Below, one piece after another: positions 23,410 through 35,563 of a DNA stretch of 64,000 bases. The notes under the pieces are model-generated. The model was not told the origin of the DNA, searched no databases, and saw only the letters and a program-made list of their open reading frames with translations. The stretch comes from Hymenopellis radicata (taxonomy: Eukaryota > Basidiomycota > Agaricomycetes > Agaricales > Physalacriaceae): the NCBI GenBank assembly GCA_015501595.1, contig JADNRX010000052.1, forward strand, positions 62,001 to 126,000, read 5' to 3'. Positions within the stretch are counted from its first letter, which is position 1, and each line of letters starts with the position of its first letter. Made by a program: the position numbers and the translations under genes.

Positions 23410-24137
23410 ATGGCTCGCGCACCACTCTTCGCAGTCAGGCTTGGTTCTTATGCCATGGCTTTTGCTTGGGGCGCCATCAGCCTTTCCATTGGTCTCAATA
23501 CCGTGGTTAAGCAAAACCGACTGAAGTCCTTCCTGCGACGCTCTGTCGCGCCTCTTGGCATCACTCTCCGTCTGGTGACCAACAGTAAGGACATTTTATC
23601 ATGTCCAACACTCGAGCTCACCTTTACTTCTCAGACGTCGTACATCCCGCAATCGCCAGCGAAGTGTTCTGTGTCATTACCTGCTTGTTCTCCATCGTTG
23701 CCCTCATCGGTCTCTTTGCTCAGCGGTGCTCCACCAAACAGGCACTCAAAGCACAGGGAGCCGTATTTGCTTTCCTGACCGTGGCGCTTTTCGCCTGTCA
23801 GATACCTGTCTCTAATGCTGTGCGCAGCAAGGGTGTCGAGATCTGGGGATGGAAGGATGGTGAAGAGGTCCCCGCTGCGACGCTTTTGGCTGCTGCTGCT
23901 TCTCTCGGTGTCAACCCGCTCTACAGACACATCGATTTCAGTAAGCCCTCATTGCCTCAAGAATCGATCAAGTGCTAATGGAACCCTATAGTCCTCTGGT
24001 TCGGAATCATGCCCTGGTTCGCGTTCCTCTTCGCCTTGACCTCGGCCATCGCGTCTTTCGCAGCTGCGGGCAAGGTCAAGGATACCTACACGTCTGAAAA
24101 GGCCCGGGAGGCGGGTATGACTGAGGTGCAGCCTTGA
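23410..24137 (+). CDS. Small four-helix membrane protein (MARVEL-like, unknown role)
   Basis: Three exons, about 210 residues. Start ATG 23410 (MARAPLFAVRLGSYAMAFAW) with a first membrane helix; a GTAAGG-TCTCAG intron joins LRLVTN to DVVHPAIASEVFCVITCLFS; two more helices follow (LIGLFAQRC, AVFAFLTVALFACQIPVS); a GTAAGC-CTATAG intron leads to LWFGIMPWFAFLFALTSA and the basic tail KVKDTYTSEKAREAG, stop 24135-24137. The extracellular loop between helices 3 and 4 is long (GVEIWGWKDGEEVPAAT). Four evenly spaced helices suggest a MARVEL/tetraspan fold; the family function is unknown. Confidence 0.6.
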
Positions 24138-24520
24138 AAGCAATGCAAAAGTTAACTACATTTCCAACGATCAACGCTTTATTGATGCTTCACTCATGTT
24201 TTCTACGATAACATTCGAGCCCAACTCTTGTACAAGTACCTTACTTACCTCTTCCCTACTAGTAGTAGTTACGTTTCTGACGACGAGAATAGCAGTTTAA
24301 CATTTAAAGTTCATGCTTTTGTTGACGTGAGCCACTGAGGTACAGACGTTAGAATCGGAATGTAATGATGAGCGTTAGGAACGCGCGGTCTCCCGCAAAG
24401 TGTTAAAGTGGTGTCCACGTGATAGGAGGTATATAACTGACCGGAAAATCTTCCCATACAGTTTCTCTCATTCTTCCGATTCGTGCGAGCGAGATAAGTA
24501 AACGACCTTTCACTTTCACG

Positions 24521-25876
24521 ATGTCCAACGACGAAGCCCCCAACACCGACCTTATCACCCTCACGCGGTAAGTGATCTACTCACGGTCCGATGAGACCGT
24601 CTAATGCCGCCCTCAGCCATGTTCTCAACGACCAGCTGCGCCTCGGCGCTGCTGCTACCGGAGATCTAACCCTCCTCTTAACGGCTATCCAAGTGACATC
24701 TAAATTCATCGCCACCAACGTTCGGAAAGCGCGTCTTATCAACCTGTGAGCCGCAATAAGGAGGCTTTAACAGCTGTGAATACCGCTCACACGACCTGAT
24801 AGCGTCGGCCTAGCAGGCGAGACCAACGTGCAGGGCGAGGACCAGAAGAAACTCGATGTCCTCTCCAACGACATTATGGTCAACGCCCTCCGAGCTTCCG
24901 GCAAGACCGCCGTCCTCGTTTCTGAGGAGCTCGAGGACGCTATCATCATCGAACAGAAGCATCGCGGCCGCTACTGCGTCGTGTTCGATCCACTCGACGG
25001 GAGCAGTAACATCGACGCAGGTGTCAACATCGGGACCATCTTCGGTATCTACAAAGTCGTGCGTACCCATCCGCTGCGCGTGAACACGTATAATAATTAT
25101 TGACGCGATCGATGTAGTCACAAGAGGGATTGGCGTCAGTCGAGGACGTTCTACGCCCCGGGAGTGAGATGGTAGCGGCCGGCTACACCATGTGCGTTCA
25201 CATGGTCTTTGAATCTTCCAATCCCAGCTCATAATGAGCACCAGGTACGGCTCATCTGCCAACTTGGTCCTGTCCACCGGTCAGGGTGTCAATGGGTATA
25301 CTCTGGACGCGTCTTTAGGCGAGTTTATTCTCACACATCCCGACGTGCGCAGACTTTCTTTTGGCTACTTGGTCTGCCGTCTAACGACATGATGCAGATC
25401 CAGATACCCTCGCGGGGCAAGATCTACTCATTTAATGAGGGAAATGCCATGTACTTCCACCCGCCAGTGAATGCCTACCTCAAATCTATCAAATACCCCG
25501 CACCTCCAAAGACCCCTTACAGCGCTCGGTATATAGGTTCTATGGTTGCTGATGTACATCGAACGTTCTTGTACGGTGGTATCTTCGGTTATCCCGACGA
25601 CAAGAAGAGCAAGAGTGGAAAGTTGCGGTTATTGTACGAGGCGTTCCCTATGGCGTTCCTGACCGAACAGGTGCGTGGTCATAATGTCTTGGGATTTCAC
25701 AAACTAACCTCCTGCAGGCTGGTGGCGTCGCGACGACAGGCACGAAACGTATTCTTGATATCGTGCCTAAAGGTATCCACGAGCGTTGCTCAGTGTTTCT
25801 GGGCAGCAAAGACGATGTTGAGGATCTCATGAAGTTCTACAAGGATCCGTCGTTGGTGGAATCTACGTTGGTATAG
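24521..25876 (+). CDS. FBP1: Fructose-1,6-bisphosphatase
   Basis: Seven or so exons, about 350 residues, complete. It removes the 1-phosphate of fructose-1,6-bisphosphate in gluconeogenesis in the cytosol. Seen in the sequence: [20 protein letters not shown]; the metal and phosphate site SEELED and [56 protein letters not shown]; and the family signature [14 protein letters not shown], with the catalytic-loop glutamate. It ends [13 protein letters not shown] at 25876. The start [16 protein letters not shown] is short before the first intron, as usual for fungal FBP1. All active-site residues are kept. Confidence 0.92.
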
Positions 25877-26047
25877 GTTAAAGGAGACGTAAACTATAAT
25901 TCAATGTAACTACTTACCACATGATACATATATCCTGTCTGGCTGCCAAGCTCTCGAAGTCGTAATGCACTGGACTCGCGGACTCTTAAACAGCGACCAA
26001 TGGTCCGCAAGACACAGTCATCGTGGATATATGTACCATTAAACATT

Positions 26048-27458
26048 CTATATCGCATTTTTGAGAGTCGACTTCTTGTCTATCTTCTTCGCTTGACTAG
26101 GATCTGGTTTCCAGCCAATCATGAAGATGACCTGGAACGTTGCCGGAATGGTTCCATCTTCGTTGCCGTGTAACTCTGTCAAAAATAATCAGAAATGACT
26201 CGCCAGCACTGTGCACAAAGTACCTTTGTATACTGCAGAAGCGGCAGCTAGAGTGTCGCGATGTATGAACGGGCGCCTGCCAATGACGGCGTTACTCTCG
26301 CCCATGTCTTTGAGGTCGTCCATTAGCTCCCACATCGACGGATATTGAACTTGTATCTCGTCAAGGTCGACTGTAAGAAGGTGAAATCCTGCCCTTCCAA
26401 GAAGGTTGGAAATGTCCCGTGTATCTGTCATTGGGGAAACATGTGGCGAGATGCCTCCTTCTCTATCAACTTGTGCGAGTTGTAATGCAGTTCTAGAGGT
26501 TGAGATAATCAGATAGACTCGTAACTGGAGACGAAAAAGGGTGTCATTCTCCACAGCTGAGGGAAATTTGTTTGAGGAAAGGTTCCGAAAAAGTCGAATC
26601 CCCAGAGTATCTTTTCCATTTCCGTTTGAGAGGAACTGATTTCCTCAGTCCGAAAAGATCCATTTTCTCGGCAGAGGAAGCCGACACAACTGAGACTAGA
26701 CGAACCTCAATTCGAAAAGCGTTTCTCCACCAAACATTGCTCCGAGAAACATCGCGTCCGGCTTCAAGGCTCTGTTGATCTGAACAAGCATACCTTAGAG
26801 GACAGTTAGTAGAATCAAAGAGTCTGAGGATTGATTATATGTACCTGGCAAGTCGTTAATCCACTGCAAGCTCAGACAAGACACTACGCCATCTAGGCTA
26901 TTCGGTTCGACAATTTGAAGGAGATGTTCTTCGTCTCGGTTTACGCGTTCGACCGAGACTAAAATCTGCTTCAGCCGTGTCCATGATTGACAGGAATATT
27001 ATACCTTCGAATGTACTGTCGGGATCACGGTTGAGGAGTTGTTCTGATAACTATAAGTGCTAACGTTCCCATACAAAGTCGATGTATAGTACCGCTGGAC
27101 TCGACCATGATGACCTTGCGTACGCTCTCTGGACCCAAAAGTCTTGTGAAATGTCCTGGACCAGACCCCAGATCAACAATGGTACCAAACTTCCGCTTGA
27201 TATCCTACAGATGGATTAGTGAAAGGTAGGACATGCTGTTATCCTAACCTCAAAGCGTTCCAGCATCCGGTCCGCCACCTCGTTCCTAATGTAATCCACG
27301 GTTCGGCTGCTTTCACCGTCATTCTTCAGCGCTGCTCTATCCTTCTGCATCCGCTTCGCGTGTTTGTCAAACACGGTGAAAGGACTGGGATTACCAGCCG
27401 CTACCGACGCGAAAGAGCGCGACGAACGCGCCAGACAGCGAGCTCGAGAAGAGAACAT
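26048..27458 (-). CDS. NDUFAF5-like mitochondrial complex I assembly factor (SAM-dependent fold)
   Basis: Multi-exon gene. ATG 27458 gives [20 protein letters not shown], a clear mitochondrial leader, then [17 protein letters not shown] and [16 protein letters not shown]. Further exons give [15 protein letters not shown] (SAM-binding glycine motif), [39 protein letters not shown], then after a longer intron (about 205 nt) [22 protein letters not shown] and [20 protein letters not shown]. The stop is 26048-26050. These are hallmarks of NDUFAF5, which hydroxylates an arginine of the NDUFS7 subunit early in complex I assembly. An upstream in-frame ATG at 27494 is less likely because it would precede the leader with neutral sequence. 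Confidence 0.88.
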
Positions 27459-27604
27459 GATGACGGTTCGGAGCAAGCCCGGTCCGCCGGCCATCTTCGC
27501 TGCTCGTCCGCCAAATCAATACAAACAAGAGCACCCAATCAGCGAAGGGGTCATCAACGACTTCGCCGGCAACGTCGAGGACGCGCCATTCAAACAAAGC
27601 CTCA

Positions 27605-30600
27605 ATGTCGGGGGACGCGATGGGACGCGAACTGGCTCTTCCGGGGCAGACGTACGAGGATTTCATTAAGAGAACCAATGATATTGTCCTCATGCGCCAC
27701 CATCTTTCGGCTGTGGAGGAAGAGGTTACAATGGCTGAGGCGGAGAGGCTCAAGCGGATCATCATCGACGGGCAGACGGCATTGTATGCTCATTTTTTGT
27801 TGTCAAGGACGACAGTGCTAATGGCGCTCCCAGTGGTCAGCTCGCAGCATTATTGGGGTCGAATGCAGCGGCACATGAGTATGTCTGGCTTCTTTCCATT
27901 TCGCTCTCCTTCATTCAACGAATTCTAGCTTTCTCAAGGGAACGTACAGGTGGGCACCCACGGAGCTTCCGCGGCAGCAACAGCAACAACAGCAACAACG
28001 CCAACGACAGCAGGTACCAACGAGTCAGGCATACTCACAAGGCCCTCGCCATCCACTTGCATCCACGTCTAGAATACAAGAGTTTCCGCGTCAGCCACTG
28101 GTATGCACACGTTTTCGAAATAGTGAATGTCTACTGAGGTTTGATGCAGAATCAAGGCCCTCAATTATCACAACAATCCAGCCAAGTTAACCCCTACTCA
28201 GTTGTCTATTTTCCCCTATCTCTTGGTCCTGATCTCATGCATCACTCTACAGGCACCTCGGACTCCTCATGGCTGGGATGCAAACCCGCCCGCCTATCGA
28301 CCAAACCCACTTCCCGCGCCAGCCCTCCCTCATCGCAACGCTGGCGCTTCACGCCCCCACACAGCACAACAAAACCCAGTCCACTTGGCCCGCCCAGGTA
28401 CGTCCATGTGTTGCAACGTGCAGAACTGTAGCTGACCATTCCATAAGCGAACAACTTTACTTCCTCGAGTCTTGCTGGTGCCATCTCGGACGTCCCCAAC
28501 CCTTCCGTAAATTTAACAACTGTACGCTCTCATGTATCTCGTTCTCATCCGCAGCGTCTGATGATACTCCAGTCAAACACACCAAAGTCAACCACATTTC
28601 AAGGTCAAGGGCTTGCATCATATTTCATTCTTTCCTTCGCTCACAATATAATAGCCTCTTCGGCATTACGTGACGCGATGATGCGCGTTCGCAGCACTGG
28701 TATGGCTGAGGTGTTTGATGGACATGACATTACAAAGGATGCGACTGGCGTTACATTTTCCAAAGGTAGTAATGCATTTCACGTTCCTTTACCAAATGAA
28801 GCCCCTACACCTCGTAAGGATGGTATTTGTGCTTGATTTTTAGAGTGCTTACCAGCCAATAGAGGAAGTTGAGGTTACAAATGGCGGCCATTCTCAAGCA
28901 CATGCACTGACACCCAGTACGAATATTATTTGGGCTTAACCTTCAGTTTACTTACTCTTTAGTAGAAACGCCAGGGTTGGAGGAAGCAATTGGACGCGTC
29001 CGTGAATCTGATACACAGGAGCTCTTCATGGGCTACACGATCGCAAAGGACGCGAACGGCGACATCATCATCACCAAAGATGAGTTTATTGTGCGTGTTG
29101 TTCCTAGGCCTGGTTCTCCACTCTCCTCTACTACGAGTCGGACACCCCAGCCGCTGCCTCAGACTGTCGCGCCTGCTGCACTAGGCCCACGTTCATCCCA
29201 TGACCTATCGCAAAGGAATTTGAATTCGACTTCTACCAACGGCCATGTTAATAGTGATGCGCGCCCATCATTTCAAAACCAAGACTCCGTTCCCGATCCA
29301 GTAATGGCATACCCTCCAGCTCCGCAGATCAGTAACAGCACACTCTTGCCATCGGTGTCCACAGCCTCGTCACTGTCGACGACACAGCCTGTTCCTGTTA
29401 GTACGAATGCCTCGCAACCCGTTCCATCTGTTGAATCCGTCGCACAACCAGCGCCATCCGTTCCATCCCCACCATTATTGTCCCTCGACGTTCCGCCAGC
29501 TCCTAGATCCTCGTCCGCCACGTCTGAGTCGCCTTCTCGTTTGACCCGTCCCCCGAGAAAAAAACTCTGGCTCATGATTTGCTACGTGCCTTTGGAAAAA
29601 AACGGGCGAGGGAAGATGCTAGTTCAAGTGAAGCTGACACCCCTGCTAACAAGAAACATGCGCCCAATAAATTGGCTGAGTCTGTGAGAAGGAGTTCCAC
29701 TCCTTCGTCCTCCATAGCCCCCAGAGCGTCACTAGTAGGCCTGTACCTGCTGCTGCCGTAACGGCCAGCGCAAGCAGATCTGCTACTCCATCTACGGTAG
29801 CTAATGCAGCAGCCTCAAACCAGTTGGCAACTGCCATTACCCACTCTTTCTCTCATTATCGACCTTCAACGCAGTCGTCTATTCCTCCTGTTGGTGGGGT
29901 ACCCGCACCCGCACCTGCTAGTTACTATAAGCAGGTTGGGACTCCCTCCCAACCTGCTGGTACCCAGCTTAAATGGGTGACCTCCGTACCTGTCGGCCAA
30001 CACTACTCTCGGTTGGTAACACAGCAGCCGCAATCGTCGGCTCAACAGCCTCAGTCGGCGGCGACGCTGGCACAACAGGCCCCGTCGTCGGTGGCGCAGC
30101 AGCAGAAGTCGTCGCGGGCCCAACAGCCGCAACCATTGGTGACACAGCACCTGCAATCGTCGGTGGCGCAGCAACCACAATCGTCGGTAGTACAGTCATT
30201 TCACTACAAGCCGTTCTATGCTCGACAGGCTTCTGTGCAGGGTCAACAACCTGCAGGCAGGCAGCCAACTTCGGTCTCGACGACGATGACGCCGTCTCCT
30301 GCGAAGAACCAGGACGCGACTCCACTCTTTTTAGAATCGCCTGATTCCCCGCTCCCTTCATATGCTGTCTCGACGCAGACCAGAGAGAATCCGTCTTCCA
30401 AAGCGCTTGGAAAGCGGAAGGTAGTCGAGGTTATGTTGCCACCATCTCCCCAGTGGGTACGGGACGATCAGGAACGTCGCAGGAGGCGAAGGATGAAAGA
30501 GAAAGAGAAGGTGTACATAGAGGAACAAGAAGAAGAAGAGGAAGTCAAGGAGTTGACGAAACTTGGTTAGCTACGTTTTCTGGTGACCTGAGTGAGATCT

Positions 30601-31709
30601 AACACTTCAAGCTAGCGGTGCATGGTGCGTTGTCTATGTCGTCTGGAGGTCTGTAGTATTTCTGCGTGGTGGGATTATATATTTGACGGGAATGCGTCTG
30701 GTTCATTTAGATGCCGACGAAGAGAATGCGCTTGAGATCGTACAGACCAGATTGCGAACGATGAAATGCAAGTGGGGTAAATGTGATGGTATCCTCAATT
30801 CTGCCCAACGGGCCTATCGACATCTTCTCATTCACGGAGAGGCAATCGATGTAATTCATCCTCGTTGAATTGACGATTAGCTAACACTGTTTGTCAGGGA
30901 ACGTTTCTGTGTCAATGGGACGGATGTGGGGTTAACCTCAAGTCGTTCTCCAAGTGGCAGGTTCATGCAGCGTCACATACTCTCCAGCCAATACTTTGCG
31001 CTTATGAATGTAAGAATGCCGACTCAACCATCACTGTGTATATTGATCGTTACGGTACAGCCTGTGAGGAGTCATATACTGACGCCCTCTCCTACATCCA
31101 TCATTCTCTTGAACGCCACCGAAACGACGACTTGAGGTTGTCGAGTAACCCCGTCATGCCGATCGACTCGGTGGACTTGGCCAATATACCGAGCTCCCTG
31201 CCTTCATATCGTTCCGTTCACAGATCCATTAGTCAATACCCTGTATCAGCAGAGCGGCATGCTACACTCGGTGTTTGGGTACGTAGTTCGGTTTTTGATG
31301 ATTGACTGATTGATTGATTTGTGGCGTGTTCTAGGTGCTGAAAAATATCACAGGAGACGTGGATCTGCCCGACAAGCGGAAGGAATTGCCGACTGGGGCG
31401 CAGCTGAGGGAGCGACACAAGTATGACTACTTGGACGAACTGGCGCGGCCTTCGATCAATCCGTCAAAGGGGGTGCAGTTCCGCAAGATGGACGATCTTG
31501 ACACGGGGGCGGCTACGAGGCTGTTCCATGAGGGGCTTGTCCTGTGGCCGAGTCAGGCGATGTTGAAGGAAGAGGAGGAACGGGCGAAGAAGGCAGAAGC
31601 GGAAGCGCTGGTCAAGATTGAAAAAGAGCCGATCCAGGAAGAAGGCCAGCCAGAAGCGAGAACGCGAGAAGCTGTTGTGATGGTGCGGGGAACAGTCGCG
31701 CATTTGTGA
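27605..31709 (+). CDS. C2H2 zinc-finger protein, probable nuclear regulator
   Basis: Long multi-exon gene starting ATG 27605 (MSGDAMGRELALPGQTYEDF) with a helical N-terminus, then a Gln/Pro/Ser-rich disordered part with a poly-Gln run near 27975. Two related modules of about 50 residues follow: VRSTGMAEVFDGHDITKDA and VRESDTQELFMGYTIAKDA. A long low-complexity Gln/Ser region is followed by C2H2 fingers CKWGKCDG...HLLIH and CQWDGCGVNLKS...HAASH, and a weaker Cys/His set in CAYE...ACEESYTD...HHSLERH. The protein ends VRGTVAHL. Two frame changes occur inside the low-complexity part (near 29554 and 29724), both at C runs. DNA binding is inferred from the fingers. The targets are unknown. Confidence 0.55.
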
Positions 31710-31923
31710 TGGTGATGGACTAGTATAAAAGATCTGTGGCATAGATATCTTGCAAAAAAAAAAAACTCCGCGTACCCGTCTTGTAGTAATTGCATCCATC
31801 ACGTCTCAACCAACAGCTCTCAACGAACCTTAGCCCCATAACGGCAGAGAAAAATAAACGATTTGGAAATGTGCTTCCCGATTGGGATGAATTGATCGAG
31901 CGGTTGCTTCAACACTCTCCACC

Positions 31924-34900
31924 ATGACCAGCTCTCCTGCTGAAGGCTACGGTGAGCAACCTGTCGGGATTTCGCGACCAGTACTGACGCGGGCTCTGTG
32001 CAGACGGGCCCGCCTATCTCTCGTCGCACTCTGCCGACGTTGTTCTCTCGGACATTCGTCCCATCAAACTCAAAGTCGAGGCGTTGAACTCCATCAACGT
32101 GCTTTTGGACGAGTTTTTGCACAATGTGCTCAGGACGGCGCAGTCGTTGACGACGGACAAGCTGCGCGCCGGGCTCCTTGGGGTGCTTCCGACGACTCTC
32201 GGAAAGGAGGCACTATTGGAAGCGGAGGTCGAGCTTCGGGCGTACTGGGACCGAACCAAAGGCAGACGGGCCGTCGAGGACGACAAGGACAGTTTTGACC
32301 TCAAGTGGGCGTTCGAGGTGCGTAACCGGCGGTTGCTCGTCGACTCGTATTTTTGGACTAACGATGTATTCGCAGTTATTGCGCTTAAAGTGTCAGGCGT
32401 ATTCTACCTTGAATGAGTCCGATGATGATCCCGTTGCTGAGAGCCTGCTTGAGGAGCGCATGGCAGATACCCACCTTCACCCGCCGTCGCCGGCTCTCGT
32501 TGCCCCCGCGTCGTTATACCTAACTGCAATCCTCGAGTGAGTCGCAACCCTATCAGTGCTAAGCGTGTTTTTGAACCCTCTTTCCTGTCCAGGTCCATGT
32601 GCGAGTAAGTCTGATTCGTCGTTTAATCATGCGGAATCAAGCTCAAATGTGTTCAAGGCACATTCTATCAAACGTAGGTCGAGTCGCATCGCGCGATAGC
32701 AGTCGATCATACGCCAATTCTCAAGATTTATTCGTGGCACTCTGCGAGGATGATGCTATATATGGTTTGTTTAAATCTATGAAAGGTGAGAGAATCCATC
32801 ATGTGTTTTGATATCAGCTTCTAATGCAGAATACAGTTTATTCGCAGATTGAGGAACTGTCGAAAACTCCAAAGCCACGCCGGAGTAAGTCGTTGTCAAG
32901 AAACGACAAGCTCTCCATCTCCATGTCGCGTACTTCCTCGCCCTATCAAGACAAGGAGAACGGCTCCCGGGAATCCAACGAACAGACTACGTCCTCAGGG
33001 TCTAGAACGTCCCTGGAAAAGGCGCGGTCCATGAAAAAGTTTATCCCCGGTGCTCGGTTGTCTTCAGACCATACTCAGTCGCGCTCCGAGTCGGTGCTCA
33101 GCGAGGAGGCCCAGCAGACTTGGGCGGCTTACAATCAGGAGGCATCATTTGACGACGTACGTCCTCCAATTTGATCTGAGGCCCTGATTTTTGATCGTTG
33201 TCATATAACTCGCAGGACGAGTCGCTCCAGGAATTTGACGACCTTATGCGCTCGACCTCCACCATGAAGGTCTCGTTGACTCCGGATAGGCTGAGAACCA
33301 TGGAGGTTCGCGCCTTTCCTCCTATTATGTCACTACGATGCTTATTCTTTATGCCAAGGTGCACAAACAAGAAAAAGAACGCCGGGCCCCTCTTTCGACA
33401 CCTGATTCCATTCCTTCAACACCATCTCGAGCGCACGGCCGTCGTCCCTCCCTGCGTCACGTCGACTCCATCAACGAGGACGAGGAGCCTATAGCGAAAC
33501 ATCCACAGTCTAACAACCACCAATCTCACACTCCTTCCACCCCTAACGCTGCCTCTACGTCTGGAAACCGGTCTCGTTCGCAGTCCAACGCCTCGCCTTC
33601 GCGCTTATTGCGCAAGTCATCCAAATCAGGCCTTTCAACCTCTCCACCGCCCAAAGTCTCTCCCACACCGCCTGTACCGATGGCCCAACCTTGGTCTAGC
33701 GGCCCGAAAGGTTTCGGCGGTGGTGATCCTTTCCCTGTCAAAACACGTCGCAAGCAGGTGAACAGGGAGTCTTTGGATCTTGACGCCGTTATGGCGGGCT
33801 CGGATGATGAGATGGTGGACGAGGAGCCGCCAAAGCCAATTCCATCGACCCCTAAGCGTATCGCGAAGGTCTCCGCGACGACGAGAGAGCTCATGAGCTT
33901 TTTGGATGCAGGCCCCCCCTCTACAGGTCCTCCTGGTCCAGGCCATTACACCACACCGCCGAAGGCTATGGGTCATTACACGCCGACGTCTATGAATCCT
34001 CCCGCCGTGAATCCCAGGGCCATGAACTCTACATCCTCGAACGCACCGAAAGTGTCAAGGGCTCAAAGGGACTTGTTGGATTTCTTGAACGAAGGACCGC
34101 CAGACTACATGGTGAATACAGCACCTACAACCATCTCGTTCGCGGAGAATGAGAAGCCGAAGAACGCCGGCCGGTTGCAAAGGATGATGTCCAAATTGTC
34201 CATCTCGAATGACAAGTCGCGTCACGGTTCAGATGATACCCCGCGGTCTCTTCGTCGTCAACCCAGCCAGCCCACGTCCATTTTACAGAGCAAGGCATCC
34301 AACACCAGCCTCATGAATTATACTCTTCCTCGTCCTCCACCCATATCACCACCAGCATCCCCTGCACAGGATGACCTCGTCACCATGGACTACTCTATGT
34401 CGGGCGTACGTGCTCGTAGGCCATCCGTTACCCCTACTCCCGCCAGGACGCCTCCTCCGAAATGGGAGCCCAGTCCATCACAGACCCCTGCACCTACACC
34501 CGCGCCTCCTGTAAGGGTTCCTGCTCACGAGAACGGAATTTCCTCTCCGCCGCGGTCGCGGCCCTCCGCTAATCAGAATGGCTATACCCGGGGTGGATTC
34601 GATCATGCACATACCCGTCCGGCCCACGTCGTTGAAAAATCTACTCCTCCAGCTCCCCCAGTCGAGAAGGTTCATACCAATACCCCAGTTGAAAAGGTTC
34701 ATAATACCCGGAGGGATACGATTACCAATGGTCAGCGCAAAGCGCACCCGCCCGTCGTGGCAGAAGTAGCTCCTCCACCTCCACCTCCACCTCCTGCCAC
34801 ACCACCGGTACCCGCTCCGCCTACACTTACGGAAGCTCAAGATATGCAGCGTCTCATCGCCAAGGCCACTTCCGCCGAGGAGTGTAGGCTCATTGTCGAC

Positions 34901-35200
34901 ATGTTCCTCGCGAGGGCCGGTGTATCGGCTGAACCCAAGACTGTCGACATGGACGTTCCGTATCCTTCCCCGTCACCATCTGATACCCTTCATGATACCT
35001 CAGCGTCCGAGATTGCGCTGGAACAGATGTTGGTGGAATTTATGTTGGGGTCTGAAGCTGCACCGGACGGCCCGCCTCTCCGGAAGAAAAAGCATAGTTC
35101 TCGGAAGCTCAACAAGCACATTGTGACTGCACCGCCGACTCCCACCATGGTCGATGATGCGGTACAAAAGCATACTCCCGTCGTGGAGGCTGTACAGTAA
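31924..35200 (+). CDS. Long proline/serine-rich protein of unknown function
   Basis: About nine exons. ATG 31924 gives MTSSPAEGY, then an intron and DGPAYLSSHSADVVLSDI. The N-terminal 230 residues are helical (SINVLLDEFLHNVLRTAQSL; ILSNVGRVASRDSSRSYANS; LFVALCEDDAIYGLFKSM) and are the only part likely to fold. From about 32850 the protein is disordered, rich in Ser, Pro and Arg, with repeated phospho-site-like RSxS, and a poly-Pro run near 34775. A short conserved-looking piece near the end is LTEAQDMQRLIAKATSAEEC, then a basic KKKHSSRKLNKH close to the stop at 35200. I do not recognise the family. The intron pattern and long conserved frames support a real gene. Confidence 0.6.
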
Positions 35201-35563
35201 ATATTTTCTAGGTCGCGTTTTCATTCGTTTATATCACAACTACTACCCTTCGGATTCATCCTATCTCGTCGCTCTCTCTGTGGATACATATATATATCTC
35301 TCTATCTCTCTTTTCGCCCAGGCTGGTACTTACGTAGATGCGCCGTCGTTTATTTATCACTATGCTAAATCTTAGGTCAATATAATGTATGCGCGTTTCA
35401 GAAGTATACTCTTGTGACGATAATATCGATGTGGCGCATCATATGTTCGTCTTGCAAGTCGAGAGTCAGTTTGAGGCGTGTACGTTACAATAGATTGTGC
35501 ATTGCTGGCGAGTGATACAAATAAATGGGATACACGTGAACAAGATCAACTGAAAATGTAAGA
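35201..35563. other. Convergent 3' flanks, nothing else found
   Basis: This 360-base stretch lies between two convergent stops. It is AT-rich with a short TATATATATCTCTCTATCTCTC microsatellite-like run near 35290 and no coding signal. Confidence 0.45.

Noticed and set aside
27364..27600. Plus-strand frame starting upstream of the zinc-finger gene
   Set aside because: It runs antisense to the mitochondrial leader exon of the NDUFAF5-like gene; the ATG at 27605 leaves a normal divergent promoter.
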